Shown here one piece after another: positions 1-9,899 of a DNA stretch of 64,000 nucleotides (the first letter of the stretch is position 1; each line of letters opens with the position of its first letter). Both the position numbers and the translations under genes were made by a program. Source of the DNA: Solirubrobacteraceae bacterium (GTDB taxonomy: Bacteria > Actinomycetota > Thermoleophilia > Solirubrobacterales > Solirubrobacteraceae); the NCBI GenBank assembly GCA_016463765.1, contig JAEMQS010000008.1, positions 31,689-95,688 on the forward strand, given 5' to 3'. Under the pieces are notes generated by a model, which was not told the DNA's origin, did no database searches, and was given only the letters and a program-made list of their open reading frames with translations.

Positions 1-1170
1 GAGCTGCGCGACGGGACCATCACCGCGGTCCGAGACGCCGGTGCTCAGCCCGCAGGTGGCGCGGTCCTCGACGTGGCGGGGCGCGTCGTGCTGCCCGGGC
101 TGGTCGACGCGCACGTGCATCTGGACAAGGCGCACATCCTCGACCGGCTGCCGCCCGACGTCGACGGTCTGCCCGCGGCGATCCGCGCAACCAGCGCGAT
201 CAAGGAGACGTTCACCGCCGAGGACGTCATCGCTCGCTCCGAGCGGGTGCTCGAGAGCCTGGTGCGTCGTGGCGTGACCACCGTGCGCGCGCACGCCGAG
301 GTCGAGCCGGGCGCGGGGCTCGTGAGCGTCGAGACGCATCTGGCGCTGCGGGAGCGCTGGGCCGATCGCGTGGACCTCGAGATCGTGGCCTTCGCCCAGG
401 AGGGCGTGCTGCGCGACCGGCGGACCGCCGAGCTCATGGACGAGGCGATGCGGCTGGGCTGTGACGTCGTCGGCGTCTGCCCGTACGCCGACGTCGACGG
501 CACGGCGGCGATCGACGACGGCTTCGCGCGGGCCGAGCAGTGGGACGTCCCGCTCGATCTGCACCTCGACTTCAGCGACGACCCGGCGGTGCACCTCGTC
601 GACGACGTCGTCCGGGCGACGGTCGCCCGCGGGTTCGAGGGGCGGGTCGCGGTCGGGCACATGACGTCCCTCGGTGCGATGGCGCCGCAGGACGCGCAGC
701 GCCGCATCGAGGCGCTGGCGGAGGCGCGGGTCGGGGTGATCGCGCTCCCGGCGACCGACCTGTTCCTGTCCGGCCGTGGCGTCGATCGGGCGTGGCCGCG
801 CGGGCTGACGCGCGTGCTCGAGCTCATCGACGCCGGCGTCGACGTCGCGCTGGCGACCAACAACCACGGCAACGCGTTCACACCGGTCGCCGCGCACGAT
901 CCGCTGCGGATGGCATGGCTGACGGTCCTCATGACGCACGCCCCGGCCGGGCGGTGGGCGGACCTTGCCGGCGCGGTGACGACGATGGCGCGGCGGGTGC
1001 TCGGCCGGGCGCCCGGCGACATCACGACCGGCGCGACCGCGGACCTCGTCGTGCTCGAGGCGGGCGTGCCGTCCGACGCCGTCCTCGTCGCGCCCGCGAC
1101 CACCGGAGTCATCCGTCGCGGGCGCTGGCGCGCGACGGCGCCGGTCGCCGCGCCGCCGGCACTGGCATGA
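1..1170 (+). CDS. Cytosine-deaminase-like amidohydrolase (5' end outside window)
   Basis: The reading frame is open from the first base, so the N-terminus lies outside; 389 residues are visible. It is a metal-dependent amidohydrolase of the cytosine deaminase / amidohydrolase_3 type, expected to deaminate or hydrolyse a small nitrogen ring in the cytoplasm. Visible marks are the first metal pair in DAHVHLDKAH, the LDLHLDFSDD segment that matches the HxxxD region of cytosine deaminases, the VGHMTSLGAM histidine, and TNNHGNAF where true cytosine deaminases carry a GHDD motif. That last difference suggests a different substrate. The stop overlaps the start of the permease gene by four bases (ATGA), so the two are translationally linked. 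A paralogue lies at 31421-32683. Class is firm, substrate unknown. Confidence 0.8.
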   Translation, partial: ELRDGTITAVRDAGAQPAGGAVLDVAGRVVLPGLVDAHVHLDKAHILDRLPPDVDGLPAAIRATSAIKETFTAEDVIARSERVLESLVRRGVTTVRAHAEVEPGAGLVSVETHLALRERWADRVDLEIVAFAQEGVLRDRRTAELMDEAMRLGCDVVGVCPYADVDGTAAIDDGFARAEQWDVPLDLHLDFSDDPAVHLVDDVVRATVARGFEGRVAVGHMTSLGAMAPQDAQRRIEALAEARVGVIALPATDLFLSGRGVDRAWPRGLTRVLELIDAGVDVALATNNHGNAFTPVAAHDPLRMAWLTVLMTHAPAGRWADLAGAVTTMARRVLGRAPGDITTGATADLVVLEAGVPSDAVLVAPATTGVIRRGRWRATAPVAAPPALA

Positions 1171-1937
1171 GCGCCGCGGAGATCCTGCTCGTCCTCGTCG
1201 CGGGGTTCGGGGCCGGGGTCGTCAACGCCGTCGCGGGCGGCGGGACGATGCTCGTGTTCCCGGCGCTGCTGGTCACCGGCCACAGCGCGGTCACGGCGAA
1301 CGTCACGAGCACGCTCGCGGTGCTGCCCGGCTACCTCAGCGGGGTGGCCGGCTTCCGCGACGAGGTGCGCGACGACGGCCCGGTCCTGCGCGCGCTGATG
1401 CCGGTCGCGGTGGTCGGGACGCTCGCGGGCGCGGGGCTGCTCGTGGTGATCTCCGAGGCGGCGTTCGACGCGGTCGTCCCGTGGCTCGTGCTGGCCGCCA
1501 CGGTCCTGTTCGCCGCCGGGCCGCAGATCCAGCGCCGCATCGCCGCCCGCCGCGGCGAAGGGGAGCAGTCGGCGGACTCCGCGCCGGTCGGGTTGCTCGT
1601 GGCGGTGGGGGCGGCCTCGGTCTACGGCGGGTTCTTCGGCGCCGGTCTCGGGATCATCCTGCTCGCCGCGCTGACCGCCGTCCTCGCGGCGCCGATGGCG
1701 CGGCTGAGCGGGATGAAGAGCGTGCTCCAGAGCGTGGTCGGGATCGTCGCCGCGGTCCTGTTCGCCGTGGCGGGGCCGGTCGCGTGGGATGCGGCGGCGG
1801 TCGCTGCGGCGGGTGCGGTCGCGGGCGGCTACGCGGGCGCCCGGCTGACCCGCCGGCTCGACGCGCGGGTCGTGCGCGCCACGGTCGTCGTCATCGGCGC
1901 GGTGGTGTTCGTCGGGCTGCTCGCCCGCACCGTCTGA
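1167..1937 (+). CDS. TauE/SafE (TSUP) family membrane permease
   Basis: A 256-residue hydrophobic protein with the two-half layout of the sulfite exporter TauE/SafE family. The N-terminal helix carries the family's small-residue signature (GFGAGVVNAVAGGGT), and a related stretch (YGGFFGAGLGIILLAAL) opens the second half after a charged linker around residues 118-136. Known members export sulfite, sulfoacetate or other organic anions; specificity cannot be predicted. It starts on an ATG overlapping the stop of the amidohydrolase gene, so it may move the substrate or product of that enzyme across the membrane. Confidence 0.82.
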   Translation: MSAAEILLVLVAGFGAGVVNAVAGGGTMLVFPALLVTGHSAVTANVTSTLAVLPGYLSGVAGFRDEVRDDGPVLRALMPVAVVGTLAGAGLLVVISEAAFDAVVPWLVLAATVLFAAGPQIQRRIAARRGEGEQSADSAPVGLLVAVGAASVYGGFFGAGLGIILLAALTAVLAAPMARLSGMKSVLQSVVGIVAAVLFAVAGPVAWDAAAVAAAGAVAGGYAGARLTRRLDARVVRATVVVIGAVVFVGLLARTV

Positions 1938-1947
1938 CGGGTCGTAC

Positions 1948-1977
1948 TCGACAGGTACAGGGGAAGACCCGTAGGGT
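1948..1977 (+). promoter_or_regulatory. Promoter of the TetR gene, leaderless type
   Basis: TCGACA (1948-1953, five of six matches to TTGACA) and TAGGGT (1972-1977) are 18 bases apart. Only seven bases lie between the -10 element and the ATG at 1985, so transcription should start at or next to the start codon. Confidence 0.65.
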
Positions 1978-1984
1978 ACGTGGC

Positions 1985-2587
1985 ATGGAGAGAACGCTCG
2001 TCGGGGCGCACCCCGAGGTGGGGCCGCTGCTCGGTGCGTCGGCCCAGCGCGCCCGCCTGCTGGAGGCGATCGTGGACGTCGTCGCCGCGAAGGGCTACGA
2101 GGCCGCGACGGTCGCCGACATCGTCCGCGTCGCCCGCGTCTCGCGCGGCACCTTCTACGACCTGTTCGACAGCAAGCGCGCGTGCTTCGCCGCGGCGTAC
2201 CTGCTCGGGACCGAGGTGCTCGAACAGCGGGTCGCCGTCGCCGTCCGCGACGCGGCGGACTGGCGCGACGAGCTGCGGCTCGGCATCCGCGCCTACCTCA
2301 CCGCCTTTCTGGAGGAGCCGCGCTTCGCGCTGGTGTTCCTCACGGAGACCCGCGCGATCGCGCCCGAGCGCGACGACGTGCTGCGTCGCTTCGCCGCCCG
2401 CTACGGCCAGAGCCTGGCGAAGTCCGGCCGGCCGGCCCCGCCCGCCGACGCGCTGTTCGTGCTCGCGGCGGGCGTCGATGAACTCGCGCACGCCGCCATC
2501 CGGGCGGGGCGCGACGTCACAGAACTCGAGGAGACCCTGGTGAGCTGCGCTGTGCGGTTCGCCGCCGAGGAGGAACCATGGACCTGA
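1985..2587 (+). CDS. TetR/AcrR family transcriptional regulator
   Basis: A 200-residue regulator. The N-terminal helix-turn-helix spans about residues 20-65, with the typical pattern ATVADIVRVARVSRGTFYD followed by LFDSKRACF. The C-terminal ligand domain is not assignable to a subgroup. The start is set by a -10 element seven bases upstream, which implies a leaderless message. The gene overlaps the downstream acyl-CoA dehydrogenase by ten bases, so it is the first gene of that operon and likely senses an acyl-CoA or the substrate feeding the operon. Self-regulation is likely but no clear palindrome is seen. Confidence 0.85.
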   Translation: MERTLVGAHPEVGPLLGASAQRARLLEAIVDVVAAKGYEAATVADIVRVARVSRGTFYDLFDSKRACFAAAYLLGTEVLEQRVAVAVRDAADWRDELRLGIRAYLTAFLEEPRFALVFLTETRAIAPERDDVLRRFAARYGQSLAKSGRPAPPADALFVLAAGVDELAHAAIRAGRDVTELEETLVSCAVRFAAEEEPWT

Positions 2588-3723
2588 CGTTCTCGGACAC
2601 CGAGCTGGCGTTCCGCGACGAGCTGCGCGGATGGCTGGCCGACAACCCCGCGCCGCCGCGGCCGGCGGAGGGCGGTGACGACGCCGACTTCGCCTGGCGC
2701 CGCGACTGGCAGCGCACACTCTCGGACGCCGGCTGGGCGGCGCCGCACTGGCCCGCGGAGTTCGGCGGCCGCGGCGCGACGCTCACGCAGTCGGCCATCT
2801 ACTTCGAGGAGCTCGGCCGCGCGCGCGTGCCCCTGCCGGCCAACGTGCTCGGCCTGCTGCTCGGCGGCCCGACGCTCATGGTGTGGGGCACCGACGAGCA
2901 GAAGGACCGGTACCTGCCGCCGATCCTCACCGGCGAGGAGATCTGGTGCCAGGGCTTCAGCGAGCCCGGTGCGGGCAGCGACCTCGCGGCGCTGCAGACG
3001 AAGGCGGTCAAGGACGGCGACGAGTGGGTCGTCTCGGGGCAGAAGGTCTGGACGAGCGCGGCGCAGTGGAGCAAGTGGTGCATGCTCGTCACCCGCACTG
3101 ACGGCGACGTGCCCAAGCACAAGGGCCTCACGTACTTCCTCATGGACATGGAGCAGCCGGGCGTCACGGTCCGCCCGCTCAAGCAGATCACCGGCGAGGC
3201 GGAGTTCAACGAGCTGTTCCTCGAGGACGTCCGCATCCCGGACGCCAACGTCGTCGGCGGGGTGGGCAACGGCTGGAAGGTCGCGCTGACCACGCTCATG
3301 AACGAGCGCGCCGGCCTCGGGTTCGCCCTCCAGGTCCGGCTGCGGCAGTACCTCGACGACCTCATCGCCGCCGCCGACGAGCGCGGTGTCCTCGACGCGT
3401 ACGCCGGCGAGCTGGGCGAGCTGCACACCCGCTGCGAGTCGATCCGCCTGCTGGCCTGGAAGGGGCTGACCGACGTCGAGAAGTACGGCCAGCCCGGCCC
3501 CGAGGGCTCGCTGGTGAAGTGGCTCTGGTCGGACACCAACCAGCGCGCGACGCAGCTGGCCGCCGACATCGTCGGACCCGACGCGCTGACGTACGGCAAC
3601 GACTGGAGCTACGAGCTCCTGCGCGCCCGCGGCAACACGATCGAGGGCGGCACGACGGAGATCCTGAAGAACATCGTCGCCGAGCGGGTGCTCGGCCTGC
3701 CCCGGCTCAAGGCCGCGGCCTGA
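2578..3723 (+). CDS. Acyl-CoA dehydrogenase, larger subunit of a probable heteromeric pair
   Basis: A 381-residue FAD enzyme of the acyl-CoA dehydrogenase fold: N-terminal helical domain, middle beta domain with the FAD/substrate motif CQGFSEPGAGSD near residue 130, and a C-terminal helical domain ending in GGTTEILKNIVAERVLGLPR, typical of the FadE-type subunits that carry the catalytic machinery. It would oxidise an acyl-CoA at C2-C3 and pass electrons to ETF. It overlaps the TetR gene and is followed 14 bases later by a shorter, degenerate paralogue. This pairing matches the alpha2beta2 dehydrogenases (FadE26/27, ChsE types) known from actinobacterial steroid side-chain degradation, though many such pairs act on other branched or cyclic acyl-CoAs. 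Confidence 0.88.
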   Translation: MDLTFSDTELAFRDELRGWLADNPAPPRPAEGGDDADFAWRRDWQRTLSDAGWAAPHWPAEFGGRGATLTQSAIYFEELGRARVPLPANVLGLLLGGPTLMVWGTDEQKDRYLPPILTGEEIWCQGFSEPGAGSDLAALQTKAVKDGDEWVVSGQKVWTSAAQWSKWCMLVTRTDGDVPKHKGLTYFLMDMEQPGVTVRPLKQITGEAEFNELFLEDVRIPDANVVGGVGNGWKVALTTLMNERAGLGFALQVRLRQYLDDLIAAADERGVLDAYAGELGELHTRCESIRLLAWKGLTDVEKYGQPGPEGSLVKWLWSDTNQRATQLAADIVGPDALTYGNDWSYELLRARGNTIEGGTTEILKNIVAERVLGLPRLKAAA

Positions 3724-3737
3724 TCGGAGGAGCAGAC

Positions 3738-4757
3738 ATGGACTTCGGATTGAACGACGACCAGCGCGACATCCAGGGCACCGCCCGGGCCCTGGTGGGC
3801 GAGCGCGCGAGCGCCGAGCGCGTGCGCGAGCACGCCGAGGCGGGCACCACGGACACGGGTCTCTGGAAGGAGCTCGGCGAGATCGGCTGGCCCGGCATCG
3901 CGGTCGCCGAGGAGCACGGCGGGCAGGGGCTCGGCATGGTCGAGCTCGCGATCCTGTGTGAGGAGCTGGGCCGCGCGATCGCGCCGGTGCCGTTCCTGCC
4001 GACGGTCGCCGCCGCGGCGATCATCGAGCACGGCGGCAGCGACGAGCAGCGCGCGCGGTGGCTGCCCGACCTGGCGGCGGGCCGTGCGATCGGCGCCGTC
4101 GCGTCGGCGGACAGCGCGGACCTGGTCGTGGGTGGCGCGGAGGCCGACGTCGTCGTGCTGGTCGACCGCTCCGGCGCCTCGGGCGCGGTGGTGGCCGCGG
4201 CCGACGCGACGGTCGAGCCGGTCGACGCGATCGACCCGACCCGCCCCGCGGCGCGGGTCTCCGGCGGCAGCCCCGAGCTGCTGTCGGGCGACGTGGCGGC
4301 CGGGGTCGACCGGGCCCTCGTCGCGATCGCGGCGGAGCTCGTCGGCGTGTGCGAGGGGTCGGTCGAGATGACCGTCGCGTACGTGAAGGAGCGCAAGCAG
4401 TTCGGCACGCCGGTCGGCGCGTTCCAGGCCGTCTCGCACAAGTGCGCGCAGATGCTGCTCGACACCGAGCGCGCCCGCGCGCTGGTGTCCCAGGCGGCGT
4501 GGTGCGCGGACGCCGCGCCCGAGCGCCTGCACGAGGCCGCCGCCATGGCGAAGGCCGCCGCCAGCGACGCAGGACGGGAGGTCACCTCGAGCGCGATCCA
4601 GGCCCACGGCGGCATCGGGTTCACCTGGGAGGCCGACGTGCACTGGCGCTACAAGCGCGCGCAGATGGACGCCGTGCTGCTCGGCGGCGCCGGTGCGCAC
4701 CGCGCCCGGGTGGCGCAGCTCGCCGCGGCGAACGTGCGGTCGGCCGTCACGGCCTGA
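3738..4757 (+). CDS. Acyl-CoA dehydrogenase, smaller partner subunit
   Basis: A 339-residue acyl-CoA dehydrogenase homologue preceded by a clear ribosome site (GGAGGAG, 3726-3732). The helical N-domain and the C-terminal domain are well kept (KERKQFGTPVGAFQAVSHK, then AIQAHGGIGFTWEADVHWRYKRA), but the middle domain is shortened and rich in Ala/Asp, and the SEPGAGSD-type motif of its upstream partner is replaced by ASADSADLV. Degeneration of one subunit's active site is the hallmark of heterotetrameric FadE pairs in which only half of the composite sites bind FAD. It is the last gene before a strong terminator. Confidence 0.85.
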   Translation: MDFGLNDDQRDIQGTARALVGERASAERVREHAEAGTTDTGLWKELGEIGWPGIAVAEEHGGQGLGMVELAILCEELGRAIAPVPFLPTVAAAAIIEHGGSDEQRARWLPDLAAGRAIGAVASADSADLVVGGAEADVVVLVDRSGASGAVVAAADATVEPVDAIDPTRPAARVSGGSPELLSGDVAAGVDRALVAIAAELVGVCEGSVEMTVAYVKERKQFGTPVGAFQAVSHKCAQMLLDTERARALVSQAAWCADAAPERLHEAAAMAKAAASDAGREVTSSAIQAHGGIGFTWEADVHWRYKRAQMDAVLLGGAGAHRARVAQLAAANVRSAVTA

Positions 4758-4767
4758 CCACACGCGC

Positions 4768-4813
4768 ATCGGGTCGAGAAGTGGGGACGATGGTGCCCAC
4801 TTCTCGACCCGAT
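4768..4813. terminator. Bidirectional terminator hairpin between convergent genes
   Basis: A perfect 18-bp inverted repeat (4768-4785 with 4796-4813) around a 10-base loop lies exactly between the stop of the + strand acyl-CoA dehydrogenase and the stop of the - strand epimerase-like gene at 4819. There is no long U-tract on either side, as is common in high-GC actinobacteria, so termination would rely on the stem. Confidence 0.8.
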
Positions 4814-4818
4814 CCGGC

Positions 4819-5724
4819 TCACGCCAGCGTGGCCGCCAGCGCGTCGTCGAGGTTCGTGTACCGGAACTCGTAGCCCAGCTCAGGGGCCCGGCCCGGCACC
4901 ATGCGCACCCCGTTGATGACGATCGTCGACATCTCCCCGTAGAGCGCCTTGATGGCGAACCCCGGGGTGGGCGCGATGGCGGGGCGGTGCAGCGCCTTGC
5001 CGAGCGCGGTGCCGAACTCCTTGTTCGTCACCGGGTTGGGCGCCGAGCCGTTGATCGGCCCGCTGAAGGACGACGAGTCGATCGCTGCGAGGAAGAGGCC
5101 GACCTCGTCCTCCAGCGCGATCCACGGCATGTACTGCTTGCCGCCCGCGATCGGGCCGCCCGCACCCAGCTTGAAGGGCGTCAGCATCTTCGAGAGCGCG
5201 CCGCCGTCGGGGTCGAGCACGATCCCGGTCCGCACGCGGATGACGCGCGTGCCGAGCTCGGCCGCCTTCTCGGCCTCCCGCTCCCAGGCAACGCAGACCT
5301 CGGCGAGGAAGTCGGTGCCGGCGGGCTCCTTCTCGTCGACCGGTTCGTCGCCCCGCGGCCCGTAGTAGCCGGACGCGGACGCGGAGACCAGCAGCGGCGG
5401 CTTGACCTCCGCGGCGGCGATCCCGGCCACGAGGTTGCGCGTGCCGAGCTCCCGGGACTCGAGGATCTCGCGCTTCACGCTCGCGTTCCACCGCTGGCCG
5501 ACGTCCTCGCCGGCGAGATGCACGACGGCGTCGCGGCCGGTCAGCGCCTCGGCGGGCGCCTCCTGGGCCTTGAGATCCCACGCGAACGCCTGCACGTCGC
5601 CCAGCTTCTGCTTGGCCTTCTCCGGGGAGCGGGTCAGGACGGTGACCTCGTCGCCGCGCTCGAGCAGCGCGGCCACCAGGGTTCCGCCGATGCGGCCGGT
5701 CGCGCCGGTCAGGGTCACCTTCAT
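4819..5724 (-). CDS. TIGR01777-type SDR epimerase (YfcH-like)
   Basis: A 301-residue extended short-chain dehydrogenase. The N-terminus holds the nucleotide-binding motif TGATGRIGGTLV, and SASGYYGPRGDEP contains the YYG segment typical of the TIGR01777/SDR39U1 group; VVHLAGEDVGQRWNASVKR and NGSAPNPVTNKEF are also family landmarks. The reaction of this family is not established; it is annotated as an epimerase or NAD(P)-binding protein. It has a ribosome site (AGGAG about ten bases before ATG) and a likely -10 at 5761-5766, so it has a normal leader of about 30 bases. It ends against the shared terminator. Confidence 0.85.
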   Translation of the reverse strand: MKVTLTGATGRIGGTLVAALLERGDEVTVLTRSPEKAKQKLGDVQAFAWDLKAQEAPAEALTGRDAVVHLAGEDVGQRWNASVKREILESRELGTRNLVAGIAAAEVKPPLLVSASASGYYGPRGDEPVDEKEPAGTDFLAEVCVAWEREAEKAAELGTRVIRVRTGIVLDPDGGALSKMLTPFKLGAGGPIAGGKQYMPWIALEDEVGLFLAAIDSSSFSGPINGSAPNPVTNKEFGTALGKALHRPAIAPTPGFAIKALYGEMSTIVINGVRMVPGRAPELGYEFRYTNLDDALAATLA

Positions 5725-5760
5725 GTGGGGCTTGCTCCTGAAGTCGATTGCGTCACGTAG

Positions 5761-5766
5761 ACGCTA
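5761..5766 (-). promoter_or_regulatory. -10 element of the epimerase-like gene (leadered)
   Basis: Read on the minus strand this is TAGCGT, about 36 bases before the ATG at 5724, leaving room for the AGGAG ribosome site. It shows that this organism uses leadered promoters with the same -10 sequence class as the leaderless ones. Confidence 0.4.
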
Positions 5767-5788
5767 CGGCTTCACCGCCGCAAACGGA

Positions 5789-7261
<1,473 letters not shown>

Positions 7262-7272
7262 GAGCGCGGGGG

Positions 7273-7278
7273 AGGATA
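7273..7278 (-). promoter_or_regulatory. -10 element of the malic enzyme gene
   Basis: On the minus strand this reads TATCCT, 11 bases before the ATG at 7261. The predicted leader would be only about four bases and has no ribosome site, so the message is close to leaderless. No good -35 is visible. Confidence 0.45.
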
Positions 7279-7360
7279 CGAGGGTCCAGGTTCTGAGGAA
7301 TCCCGCCTCCCCAGCGGCCCGGGTTGCGGTGCGTTGCGGGAGGGTGCACCATGGTTGGTC

Positions 7361-9868
7361 ATGGCGTTCTCGTCCGTCGGCGTGCGCGCCCTGCTCCTTG
7401 CGACAGCCCTCGCGGCGCCGTTCGCCGCCCAGGCCCAGGCCGCGCCCGCGACCGGGGCCGACCGGGAGCTCGACAGCACGCTGCAGGACCTCGTGGGCGC
7501 CGACATTGCCGGCGATCCGGTGGCGGCGCTGGCCGAGGAGCGTCAGGTGACGGTGACGCCGGGCGAGCGCGTGCTCGTCGATGTGTACGTCTCCGGGGAC
7601 CTCGCCGACACCGCGCGCCGGATTGCCGCGGCCGGCATGGACGTGCGCGGCCGGATCGACGGCCCGCCCGTGCGACTGGTCTCGGGGTACCTGCCGGTCG
7701 ACGGGCTGCGGGCGATCACCCGCGTCGCGGGCGTGACCGCCGTGCTGCCGACGCTCCAGGGCGGGACAGACGCCGGTGCGGCGCTCAGCGAGGGCGACGC
7801 CGCGCATCGTGGCCCCGAGGCCCGGGCGCTCGGGGTCGACGGCGCCGGGGTGAAGGTCGGCGTGATCTCCGACTCGGTGAATCTGGTGGACCCGAAGGTC
7901 GCGGGGTCGCAGGCGTCGGGCGACCTTCCACCTGCACCCGCGGGCATGGAGGTGCTGACCGATGCGTCCAGCGGTGTCGACGAGGGCCGCGCGATGGCCG
8001 AGATCGTCTACGACACCGCGCCGGGCATCACCGAGATGGCGTTCGCGTCCGGGACCGCCGGGCAGGCGGCCGGCAAGATCGCTGCGATCGGCAACCTCGT
8101 CGCCGCGGGCGCCAAGGTCATCGCGGACGACATCTTCTACCTGGATCAGCCGTTCTTCCAGGACGGGCCGATCGCCCAGGCCGTCGACCGCGCGCGTGAT
8201 GCCGGAGTCGCGTACTTCGCGTCGGCCGGCAACCGCGCGCGCCAGTCCTGGGAGGACGCGCCGCGGTTCGACCCCGCGACCGGCTTTCAGAACTTCAAGG
8301 CGACCGGCGCGCCCGACACCACCCAGACGCTGCTGACCATCCCCTCGGGCGGCGCGATCACCGTCGTCCTGCAGTGGGACGAACCGTGGACCAAGGCCAA
8401 GCACGACATCGACATCCAGCTCGTCAACCCGACGACGAACGCCGTGCTGCTCGAACAGACCACCGACAACATCGGGACGGGGATCCCGCGGGAGGTCCTC
8501 GGCGCGGTGGCCAGCGGTGGGCCGGCCTCGGTCGGCATCCGGATCCGCCGCAAGGCCCAGGCCCCGGGCGCGCCGGAGCTGACGCGGCTGAAGTACATCG
8601 TCAGGACGGACTTCGGCTCGTTCTCCATCGGCGAGTACGGCGGCGCGGACACGATCAACCCGGATGCCGCGTCGGCGCGCGGCGCGATGGCCGTGGCCGC
8701 GATCAGTCAGGCCGACGTGGGGCTCAACGATCCGCAGACCTACAGCTCACGCGGACCGAAGACGCGGCTGTTCGACGCCGCCGGCACCCGCCTGGCGGTC
8801 CCGGAGGTGCGTCAGAAGCCGGACCTCGCCGCGGCGGACAACGTCGCGACGACGATCCCGCGGTTCAATCCCTTCCGGGGCACGAGCGCCGCGGCCCCGA
8901 GCGCCGCCGGGGTCGCCGCGCTGGCGCTCTCGGCGAAGCCCACGCTCCCGCTGCCCGTGCTCCGCGCGATCCTGACGAGCCCCGTCAACACCATCGACTG
9001 CTCGCTGCCGGGTCTGCCGGACACCGACTGCGGGTCGGGCTTCGTGCTCGCCGACCGCGTCGTGGCGCAGGCGCAGGACCCGTCGCCGCCGGTGGTGACG
9101 CAGACGGTCGCGCCCGCCGCGCCCACCGGTGCGAACGGCTGGTGGACGGGTGACGTCAGCGTCTCGTACGCGGTCACGGAGCCCGGGTCGCCGGCGCTGC
9201 TCGCCGGCTGCGAGGCCGAGACCCGGTCGATCGACGGCAGCTCGACGACCCCGGCCTGCGTCGCGCAGAGCGCGGGAGGGACGACCACGCGCGCGGGGGT
9301 CACGCTGCGGCGGGACACGAGGCCGCCGGACACGCCGCAGATCACGGGGATCGGCGGGGCGTACCCGGCGGGTCAGGTGCCGACCGCCGTCGGATGTGTG
9401 TCCTCCGACGCCACGTCGGGTCTGGCCTCGTGCACCGTCACGCCGGTGCAGACCGCGGTCGGCGCGCACACCCTCACGGCGACCGCCACCGACAACGCCG
9501 GTCTGACCTCGACGTCGACCGTCGCCTACGAGGTCGTCGCGGTGCCGGTGGTCGTCCCGGTCCCCGCCGGCGGCGTCGCGGGCATCTCGGCGGGCTCGTT
9601 CCGTGCGGCGTCGGTCGTCACCCTCCCGTCGGCCACGCGGTGCGTGCCGGCCACCACCCGCCTGAAGGTCCGCGTCCGCGCGCCCCGCGGCGGCGCGATC
9701 CGCGCGGTGACGGTCACCATGACCGGCGTGAAGAGTGCCCGGACCCTGAAGAAGGCCGGCACGATCACCCTCGCCAGGCTCCAGCGCAAGCGGGCCACCG
9801 TCACCGTGACCGTCACGCTGCGCGACGGCCGGAAGTCGACGATCACGCGCACCTACAGGCGCTGCTGA
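7361..9868 (+). CDS. Secreted subtilase-like (S8) protein with altered catalytic histidine
   Basis: An 835-residue exported protein. Residues 1-28 form a signal peptide ending AQAQA-AP. The S8 fold shows Asp171 in VGVISDSVN, the oxyanion Asn291 in FASAGN, and Ser509 in RGTSAAAPSAAGVAAL. Where the HGT histidine is expected, the sequence reads DEGRAMAEIV, placing Glu208 at the histidine position. A long insert (about residues 300-440) resembles a pre-peptidase/beta domain. The tail holds repeated Ig-like segments (about 565-720) and a very basic beta-rich end (about 740-835), suggesting binding to the cell wall or polymers. Peptidase activity is uncertain. A strong GGGAGGG lies 16 bases before this ATG; a TTG at 7355 is an alternative start. 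Confidence 0.75.
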   Translation: MAFSSVGVRALLLATALAAPFAAQAQAAPATGADRELDSTLQDLVGADIAGDPVAALAEERQVTVTPGERVLVDVYVSGDLADTARRIAAAGMDVRGRIDGPPVRLVSGYLPVDGLRAITRVAGVTAVLPTLQGGTDAGAALSEGDAAHRGPEARALGVDGAGVKVGVISDSVNLVDPKVAGSQASGDLPPAPAGMEVLTDASSGVDEGRAMAEIVYDTAPGITEMAFASGTAGQAAGKIAAIGNLVAAGAKVIADDIFYLDQPFFQDGPIAQAVDRARDAGVAYFASAGNRARQSWEDAPRFDPATGFQNFKATGAPDTTQTLLTIPSGGAITVVLQWDEPWTKAKHDIDIQLVNPTTNAVLLEQTTDNIGTGIPREVLGAVASGGPASVGIRIRRKAQAPGAPELTRLKYIVRTDFGSFSIGEYGGADTINPDAASARGAMAVAAISQADVGLNDPQTYSSRGPKTRLFDAAGTRLAVPEVRQKPDLAAADNVATTIPRFNPFRGTSAAAPSAAGVAALALSAKPTLPLPVLRAILTSPVNTIDCSLPGLPDTDCGSGFVLADRVVAQAQDPSPPVVTQTVAPAAPTGANGWWTGDVSVSYAVTEPGSPALLAGCEAETRSIDGSSTTPACVAQSAGGTTTRAGVTLRRDTRPPDTPQITGIGGAYPAGQVPTAVGCVSSDATSGLASCTVTPVQTAVGAHTLTATATDNAGLTSTSTVAYEVVAVPVVVPVPAGGVAGISAGSFRAASVVTLPSATRCVPATTRLKVRVRAPRGGAIRAVTVTMTGVKSARTLKKAGTITLARLQRKRATVTVTVTLRDGRKSTITRTYRRC

Positions 9869-9886
9869 GCAGGCCGCGCGGACGGG

Positions 9887-9892
9887 TAGGGT
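9887..9892 (+). promoter_or_regulatory. -10 element of polA, leaderless type
   Basis: TAGGGT lies seven bases before the GTG at 9900 and overlaps the other in-frame GTG at 9891. A transcript starting seven to eight bases after the -10 would begin at 9900, so the downstream GTG is the likely true start. Confidence 0.6.
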
Positions 9893-9899
9893 GCCCGTC

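Noticed and set aside
9891..9899. GTG at 9891 as the polA start
   Set aside because: It overlaps the last bases of the TAGGGT -10 element; the expected transcript begins about 9900, where another in-frame GTG lies.
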